Below are positions 57,876 through 64,000 of a DNA stretch of 64,000 nt, one piece after another. Numbering within the stretch: the stretch's first letter is position 1; each line of letters begins with the position of its first letter. Origin of the DNA: Cymodocea nodosa (lineage: Eukaryota; Streptophyta; Magnoliopsida; Alismatales; Cymodoceaceae); NCBI GenBank assembly GCA_036874045.1, contig CM072341.1:13652501-13716500 (forward strand). Reading direction: 5' to 3'. The notes under the pieces are model-generated. The model saw only the letters and a program-made list of their open reading frames with translations. It was not told the DNA's origin and made no database searches. The translations under genes and the position numbers were made by a program.

Positions 57876-60137
57876 AAATTAAGAAAAACTTTTTCTTGGT
57901 ACCCAATGTTGTTGAGGACCAAGTTCATTAAACGCATATTTCTTCTTTTTGTTTAAAAATAGTTTAACATTATCATTTATATTCTTATTAGTTGTAAGTA
58001 CTATTGATTTATCATTAGCTTCATACTCACATATAGCATTATTGCTTTTGCAATCATTCTTTTTGTTTTTAGATGTAGTATAATCAAGACCAAACATATT
58101 TTTATCAGATGTTAATTTATTTTGATCATACTTATACATTTCTGTAAGTTCATACCAAGATTTTGTACTTGTATTAACACTTTCCATACATACAAAATCT
58201 TTTTCTACACAAGAATTTTTTGATTTATCACATGCAGAATGAGTAATTGGTCTAATACCAGTGTATTGAATTACATGCTCAGGTTTCTGAATTTTCATTT
58301 TACTACAATTGTCTGAAATTTTAGAAACATTAGAAACTGAATTTCCAGAATAAGAAACAAGATTTCTAGAAACATTTATAGTCATGTTAGAAGTACAATT
58401 TGACAAATCATATTGATTTATATTATTACTGCATGATTCATCCCTTGAAGTATCTACTTCTACATATTTATTACCTTGTTTCATAATAAAAGGAATTTTA
58501 GTCTTAGATTTACTTATACTGCAACTAATAAATCCTTTAATAGCTTGAGATTCAAGATATTCAAGATAATCAAATCCTAAGCCAAATTTATAAGACACCG
58601 CAAGGGTACTAGTTAGTTTGTCTAACTTAGTTTGACTTAAATTCCATTTCTCAAAGGTAGAATTTAAATCTTGCTCTCTTAGTTTTAATTTTTCTATCTC
58701 TAATTTAAGTTCATTTATATTGTTTCTCAACATTTCATTTTCAGATTCTATCTTTAATTTTTCAGCGTTTATATTATGTATTTGTTCATGCAAGATACAT
58801 TCATTAAATCTAAACTTTTGCAAATCTCTAGCATGATTTTCATTATCACATTTAAACCTTTCTAAAGTAGTAGACAGGAAATAATTTTCTTCTTCCATAA
58901 TGGATGAAGATTTTCTAATATTCTTATTTTCGAGTTTACATACTTTAAGTTTTTGTAATAATGCATGATAAGCACATAATAATTCATCAAAGTTGAAATC
59001 TGAATGACTTTCAGGATCAGATATTACCTCAGACTCATCTGCCATGAAGCACACATGAGCAACGTCTTCTAACTCTTGTTCTACTTCTGAATGTGAAGAT
59101 TTTGATGTTGATTCCTCAGATTCAGACTCTTCAGACGTGTCATCCCAAGTGACCTTCAAAGCCTTTTTCTTGTAAAACTTTTTCTGAGTTTTCTGAGCCG
59201 TCTTCTTCTGATTTGTCCTACTTTGCTTTTCATTTTTCCTCATAGGACACTCTAGAGAAAGATGTCTAGGTTTCTTACAATTGTAACATACATACTTTTT
59301 GGATGAAGAATTCTTGTCATTCAATGATTTTGACGTTGAGGGTTTATCATTTTTGTTCCTTTGTTGTTTCCTAGCTTTCCATGCTTTCTTGAATTTCCTA
59401 GTCAGCAAAATCAAATCCTCGTCAAAATCAGTAGATATATCAGAATCTGAATTAATTTCGAATGCTATTTCTTTCTTCATTTTTAGTTTGTTGTGACTCA
59501 GTGATTCATTTAATTGAACTTCATAAGCTGTTAAATTTCCTATAAGTTCATTCATAGAATAAACATTTAAATCTCGTGATTCCTCAATTGATGTTAGTTT
59601 CTGAGACCATTTAGAACTTAGGGATCTGAGAATTTTCCTCACCAAATCCTTCTATTCAAAATTCTTTCCTAAACATTTTAAAGAGTTTATGATATCAAGA
59701 AATCTAGAAAACATCTCAGAAATATTTTCGTCTTCATGCATCTTAAAGAGTTCATACTTATGAATCAACATGTTTATTTTTGTCTCTTTAACTTGAGAAG
59801 TACCTTCATATGAAACTTCTAATGCATGCCACACCTCATAAGCAGATTTATATGCCGACACTTTACTGAACTATTCATAACTCAATGCACAAAATAAAAT
59901 ATTTAAGCCCTTAGCATTTAGAGTTTCATTTTCTTTTTCAGTAATTGTCCAAGTATTATAAGGTGTAGTTAACGAAGTATATGGTTTAGAAATCATGAAC
60001 CACAACTTATGATCTATACTTTGAAGAAAAACAGTCATCCTATATTTCCAATATTCAAAATGTATTCCATCAAATAAAGGAGGACGATTAAGATTTTGGC
60101 CTTCATATAAAGAAAAATTACCATTTCCAGTAGCCAT
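57876..60137 (-). pseudogene. C1B gag and gag-protease linker
   Basis: ATG 60135-60137 (MATGNGNFSLYEGQN). UBN2-type gag with TAG at 59871-59873 (shared with C1A) and at 59652-59654 (Gln in C1A). The 588-codon frame 59645-57879 contains the CCHC knuckle CYNCKKPRHLSLEC, a Lys/Gln-rich basic patch, an acidic Ser/Glu patch, a coiled coil of about 80 residues (ENEMLRNNINELKLEIEKLK) and an Asn/Ser-rich linker up to protease. This linker is what C1A lost by deletion. Confidence 0.9.
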
Positions 60138-60323
60138 TTTACCTTAGATTTTTCAACCTATTTGATTTTAAACAATCTAAAAACTTTAAAACAACTTGAG
60201 CCTTAAATCAAGAAAGTTAAGTGTATGCTCAGATATTAATTTCTGTTTAAAAACAAGGAAGGTAGAATAAGCAATGATATTAAATAAGTTGGTATCAATT
60301 TTATATCAAAGATTATTAACAAA

Positions 60324-60335
60324 GCTCTAATACCA
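60324..60335 (-). other. C1B primer-binding site, tRNA-iMet type
   Basis: Minus-strand TGGTATTAGAGC, 11 of 12, with the same C-to-T change as C1A. Confidence 0.88.
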
Positions 60336-60337
60336 CT

Positions 60338-61096
60338 TGTAGGATCGTATGGCTACACAAGAAGGGGGTGAATTGTGTATTTTTAATATTTTCTGAAATA
60401 TAATTGAAACTTTAAAACTCAAAAACAAGTCAAGACATTGTTTTCATAAAATCATTTTTATTCAAGGTTTCAATTACAATATACAATTCAATTCTCCTCA
60501 AAAATTGTAGATGCAATTATATTTCGATACCATGTATCATATAAACAATTTCATAACTACAAATAGAGAAAACTAATTTGCAGAATTTAAAACTTTTCTC
60601 CCTGTTTGAGATCTTTCTTCTTCTTCTTTTTCTTCTTCAGCAATTCTTCAATGACGAATATCTTGTCTTTTCATGCTTCACCGAATTTGCTTTCTTCTGA
60701 TACTTCAAATCTTCAATGACGAAAATCTTACCTTTTTATGCTTCACTGAACTTTCTTCCACTTGAGAGATTTTCCCCGAGAAGGTGTTTTTGATCCCTGA
60801 AAAAGATTTTTCTTTTGGTGTGCAGGGATGGTTTGATCCTTGAAAAGATTTTTCTTTTTGTGTGCAAGGATAAATTGATTAACGAGAATTCTATGCCTTT
60901 TATACTGTATCTTCATTTCATGCATATCCTTCATGTTTAACCACCACTAGTTTTCCACTTCTCTACGTCTTTTGTTTTTCCTTCATCGAAACACACACGT
61001 TTTAACCCACGTTTATATTTCAAATTTTCTTTAATCATCAGTCCTGGATCTCTGAAAAATTTCCTTCAAAATAAACTTTCTCGTCCAAAAGTTTTT
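60338..61096 (-). repeat. C1B 5' LTR, truncated
   Basis: 759 of 1573 bp. It follows the 3' LTR closely up to CCAAAAGTTTTT and then passes into Harb1 sequence. R-U5 and the TATA box (60896-60904) are kept, while the whole repeat array of U3 is lost. Confidence 0.9.
60896..60904 (-). promoter_or_regulatory. TATA box of the truncated C1B 5' LTR
   Basis: Minus-strand TATAAAAGG. The upstream enhancer-like array is missing here. Confidence 0.6.
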
Positions 61097-61305
61097 AAAT
61101 TTTCCTTCGCGAGTCTTTGAGAAATTTTTTTTGAATGAGGGCGATTGTAAAGGATTTGACGATAAAGGAAATTTTCAAATTTTATACAATGGTAAAATCC
61201 GACTTTCCTTTCCTTCAAGTGTAATGCACACTAACAGCATTCTAATAGAATTCAGCAATTTTCCTTTCCGTCAGCTGAATTTCGTCAGGCACTAACCCCC
61301 CCTTA

Positions 61306-63180
61306 GTGTTATAATTATCAGAACATTTATCTCCATGTAAACCAAAGTTGAAATTTTCATTTCTGACATTATTAGATTTCCAATATCCGATATTCTTTAA
61401 ATATGAAGAAAGTTGATCAAGAATATTAAAATTCTCAAATGTTTTAGCTTGATTCTTCTGAAGATTTCTTTTGAAATTCTTGTATCGAGTGCTATCATTT
61501 ATATGCTGCATTTCATCAATTTGCACATATTTTTCTCCCTTTTTGATTACACACGGAATAGTTTTTCTCTTACTATTCTTAGTACTAGAAATAAAGACAT
61601 TATTTTTAGCAGTACCATCATGCAATATATAATTTTCAGAAGATGCATCATGTAAACCAATACCATGTTTTTCTACATTTGATATTTTACTACTGAGTTC
61701 ATTTGTTAAAGTTTGACTATTATTCCATTTACTTAATATAGCCTTTTGATCGTAGACTTTAATCTTTAACACATCAATTTCTAAATTTAAATCAGTAATA
61801 GTCAATTCCAGTTTTTCAATTTCACAGATCATTTTCTTCTTATCAGCAATTAAATTTTCACAATCAGCATGCAATTTTCTTTCTATAGCAGTGAACTTTA
61901 AAATTTCCTGTGCATGCCTTTGATTTTCTTCTTTAAATTTATTCAATATAGAGTTCAGAAAATCAATCTTATTTTTGGATTCATCTAGCATTTTCCTAGT
62001 GTCCTTTCTTTCTATTTTGACTTTCTAATATTTTCTAGCCAATCTATTGTATTCAACAAGTAATCCATCAAAACTATCAAAATTAGCATTTTGATCAGAG
62101 GATACCTCACTAGATCTTGCCATAAAGCATACATTTGCCAGATTTTCTTCTAAATTTGATGTTGATGAGGATTCATTGTTTGATGTTGAATCCTTTGTTT
62201 CTTCACTTTGTGAAGCTGAAGAGTCATCTCATGTCACTTTAAGTGCCCTTCTCTTTCTGAATTTCTTATTCTTGAAATTCCTCCTCGAATTCTTCTTATC
62301 TTTGTTGAGAGGACAATTAGTTTGAAAGTGACCCGACCTGTTGCACTTGTAGCATATACTTTTGTCTTTCGTGAATGATTTCTTCTCCATATCTCCAAAT
62401 GTCTTTGCTGACCTGAAGTTCCTACGTTTCTTCAATAGATTTCTAAATTTTCTGGTCAACAACAATAAATCATTGTTAGAATCACTAGTGACTTCTGAGA
62501 CTTTATCAGCCTCAAAAGCCAGATCCCTTCTAGGATTTTTCCTTTTTTGATCTAAATGTTGTACTTCATAAGCTGTTAGATTTCCTATGAGATCATCGAG
62601 AGTATATGTATTTAAGTCTTTGGACTCTTCAATAGATGTTTTTTGAGCCCAAATTTTAGTTAAAGATCTAAGGATCTTTCTTACCAAGTTTTTTTCCTCG
62701 AATTTCTTGCCTAAAGATTTTAATGAATTTACAATCTCAAGAAAACGGGAAAACATGTCAGAGATACATTCATTTTCGTGCATTTTAAAAAGCTCATATT
62801 TATGTACTAACATATTGAACTTAGATTCCTTGACCTGATTAGTACCTTCGTTGGCAACTTCTAATGTATGCCATATCTCTCTCATATGCAGTTTGATATG
62901 CAGAAACTTTATTAAATTGATCATGAGATAAAGCACAAAACAAGATGTTTAAACCTTTAGAATTCAGTGTCATTCGCTCCTTTTCATCAAAAGTCCAAGT
63001 ATCATATGGAGTCGTAACTAACACTATAGGATTGCTAATTATATGCCATAATTTAAAATCGATTGACTAAAAGAATACTTTCATCCTATATTTCCAATAG
63101 CCATAATTGCTACCTTTGAACATAGGAGGATGATTAGTGGTCTATCCTTTAGTCATAACTAAGATTTCAGAATTATCCAT
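61306..63180 (-). pseudogene. C2A gag and gag-protease linker
   Basis: ATG 63178-63180 (MDNSEILVMTKG). TAG replaces Gln twice early on (C2B has EGQTT and FFQSID). A four-base insertion near 62880 shifts the frame in AYEIWH. Frame 62936-62229 holds KYELFKMHENECISDMFSRF and the CCHC knuckle CYKCNRSGHFQTNC. TGA and TAG follow. Frame 61991-61306 is a coiled-coil linker (IADKKKMICEIEKLELTITD) and continues, across the transposon insertion, at 48020. Confidence 0.87.
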
Positions 63181-63269
63181 TTTAAATAGATGATCCGAAG
63201 TAAATGACAGGAAAAACCAATTCCTAAATAGAGAAATGAAGGCTTTCAGATGTTTTAAACATTTTAATT

Positions 63270-63281
63270 GCTCTGATACCA
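63270..63281 (-). other. C2A primer-binding site, tRNA-iMet
   Basis: Minus-strand TGGTATCAGAGC, perfect 12-base match, two bases from the LTR. Confidence 0.95.
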
Positions 63282-63283
63282 AT

Positions 63284-64000
63284 TGTAGGATCGTCTGTAT
63301 CACAAGAGGGAGGGTGAATTCTGTCTTTAGTAATTAAACTAGCGAATAAAACAAGAGCACAAAACACTCGTAAATGAAATTCTATTCTTTTATTTCAAGA
63401 CAGAATTTACAATATATTTTCAGCTCAATTCCCTTCTTGTCAATTTTAATACAGTAGATTTTGATATACAATTCAAATAGGAAAACAAAGCTCTTTTTCA
63501 AAAGTAATTTTGAATTGTATAAAACCAGATCTTTATGCACACAGCTCTTTTCTTTCTCTTTGCTCAGCTTCTGTATCTCTTCTTCTTCAGTTGTCGAATT
63601 TCCAGACTTCTTGCATTTGCAGCTCCTTTTCTAAAATTGCTTGGAATTTTGAACTTCTTCTAATGTTGGAGAACTTTTTAGAATATGAATATTCAAACTT
63701 AACTTTTCAGTTAGGGATCCAGATTGAATATTCAGACTTGGTTTTTGAGATTGAGATCCCCTATTGTAATGTAGCTCGTACTCTCTATTAGTAGTCGAAC
63801 TCTGTTGTCTTTCACATTTAGCATGTTCATCCACTTGATCCACAATCCATAATCCACGTACTAATTTTCTCTTTAATCCAAATTACTTTCTATTTAAATT
63901 TCCACTTTCTTCACTAATATTTTGAGTTTCCAGGATCTCCACTCGTAGATTCACCGAAACTTTATCTTCATGGAGTCTTGTAGAATATCTTTTAAGTCTT
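63284..64000 (-). repeat. C2A 5' LTR, runs off the window
   Basis: Starts (plus) TGTAGGATCG and follows the 3' LTR (36020-37217). About 717 of roughly 1200 bp are in the window. The end is predicted near 64480. Confidence 0.9.

Larger units (their letters stand above)
48842..61096 (-). mobile_element. C1B: SIRE-type Ty1/copia element nested in Harb1
   Basis: The most complete C1 copy: full 3' LTR (48842-50414), polypurine tract, extra ORF (50913-53190), spacer, pol and gag (54778-60137), primer site and a 5' LTR cut at 61096. The left flank is acgag (48837-48841) inside Harb1 transposase. The right TSD is missing because the LTR is truncated there. Gag-pol carries several TAG and TGA codons and small deletions, so it is defective. 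Confidence 0.92.
48128..61242 (-). mobile_element. Harb1: PIF/Harbinger transposon nested in the MITE
   Basis: Inner ends are GAGGGGTTTAGTGCAGGACG (48128) and, reversed, GAATGCTGTTAGTGTGC (61242), flanked by TAA at 48125-48127 and 61243-61245. It carries a transposase remnant at 48243-48841. C1B inserted at 48842. Right of C1B only about 145 bp of Harb1 remain (61097-61242), so the 5' part of its gene was deleted with the C1B LTR end. Confidence 0.65.
48024..61302. mobile_element. Short MITE of PIF/Harbinger type, split by Harb1
   Basis: Outer ends are GGGTCTGTTAGTGCATGACG (48024) and, on the other strand, GGGGGGGTTAGTGCCTGACG (61302), imperfect terminal inverted repeats of about 43 bp that share GGAAAGGAAAA further in. 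Flanks are TTA at 48021-48023 and 61303-61305, the 3-bp duplication typical of PIF/Harbinger. Only 48024-48127 and 61246-61302 belong to this element, about 160 bp, so without the insertion it is a MITE. It sits in the gag-protease linker of C2A. Confidence 0.75.
36020..64000 (-). mobile_element. C2A: SIRE-type Ty1/copia element, extends beyond the window
   Basis: Minus-strand element: 3' LTR 36020-37217, polypurine tracts, extra ORF 37544-40146, spacer with an LX LTR inserted, RT/RNase H 44322-46493, protease-integrase 46572-47890, gag 61306-63180, primer site 63270-63281, and 5' LTR from 63284 past the window end. The piece 48024-61302 is a later nested insertion. Without insertions its internal length would be about 11 kb. 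Pol here has few lesions compared with C1A and C1B. Confidence 0.9.

Overview
This window is plant nuclear DNA. It is AT-rich, and it consists almost wholly of nested LTR retrotransposons plus one PIF/Harbinger DNA transposon and its MITE. I see no host gene, tRNA gene, rRNA gene or CRISPR array. The Ty1/copia elements carry an extra ORF downstream of pol and an initiator-tRNA-Met primer site, which is the SIRE/Maximus layout. The Ty3/gypsy elements are Athila-like, with a tRNA-Asp primer site, a DLGA protease and no chromodomain. Together these suggest a higher plant, probably a eudicot. The species cannot be read from the sequence.

Local names used here: C1, C2 and C3 are copia families, G1 and G2 are Athila-like gypsy copies, and LX is an LTR family whose class I cannot assign.

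Layout, left to right. 1-3060: an LX LTR fragment (LX-a, minus strand), split by a C3 solo LTR (298-2183). 3061-23637: C1A, a minus-strand SIRE-type element truncated at both LTRs, whose extra ORF is split by the complete 10.0-kb Athila G1 (5632-15638, TSD atacc). 23638-30763: remains of C1C, another minus-strand C1 copy, holding the left part of Athila G2 (25572-29208, plus strand). 30764-33560: LTR and gag of C3b (plus). 33561-36019: LTR and gag of C2B (plus). 36020 to the window end: C2A, a minus-strand SIRE-type element. Inside C2A lie an LX LTR (LX-b, 40163 to about 42185) and a short MITE (48024-61302). The MITE was split by a Harbinger element (48128-61242), which in turn holds the C1B copia element (48842-61096). 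From C1C inward the nesting is seven layers deep: C1C, C3b, C2B, C2A, MITE, Harbinger, C1B.

Every gag-pol region is broken by stops or frameshifts. Most stops look like C-to-T decay (CAG to TAG, CAA to TAA, TGG to TAG or TGA), as expected for methylated repeats. Some stops are shared between copies.

The most unusual signals are four. (1) An 11-bp grammar, TAACTNNNCGA with its inverted partner TCGNNNAGTTA, is interleaved with CACGTG in the LTRs of three copia families and LX, but not in the Athila LTRs. The two LX LTRs carry different versions of this block, and one of them aligns to the block of the C1 copia LTR. (2) A perfect 456-bp in-frame tandem duplication in the C2A reverse transcriptase doubles the YVDD motif. 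(3) An amber codon sits at the same alignment position near the end of the extra ORF in three copies of two families. (4) Additional polypurine tracts are present beyond the one next to the 3' LTR.
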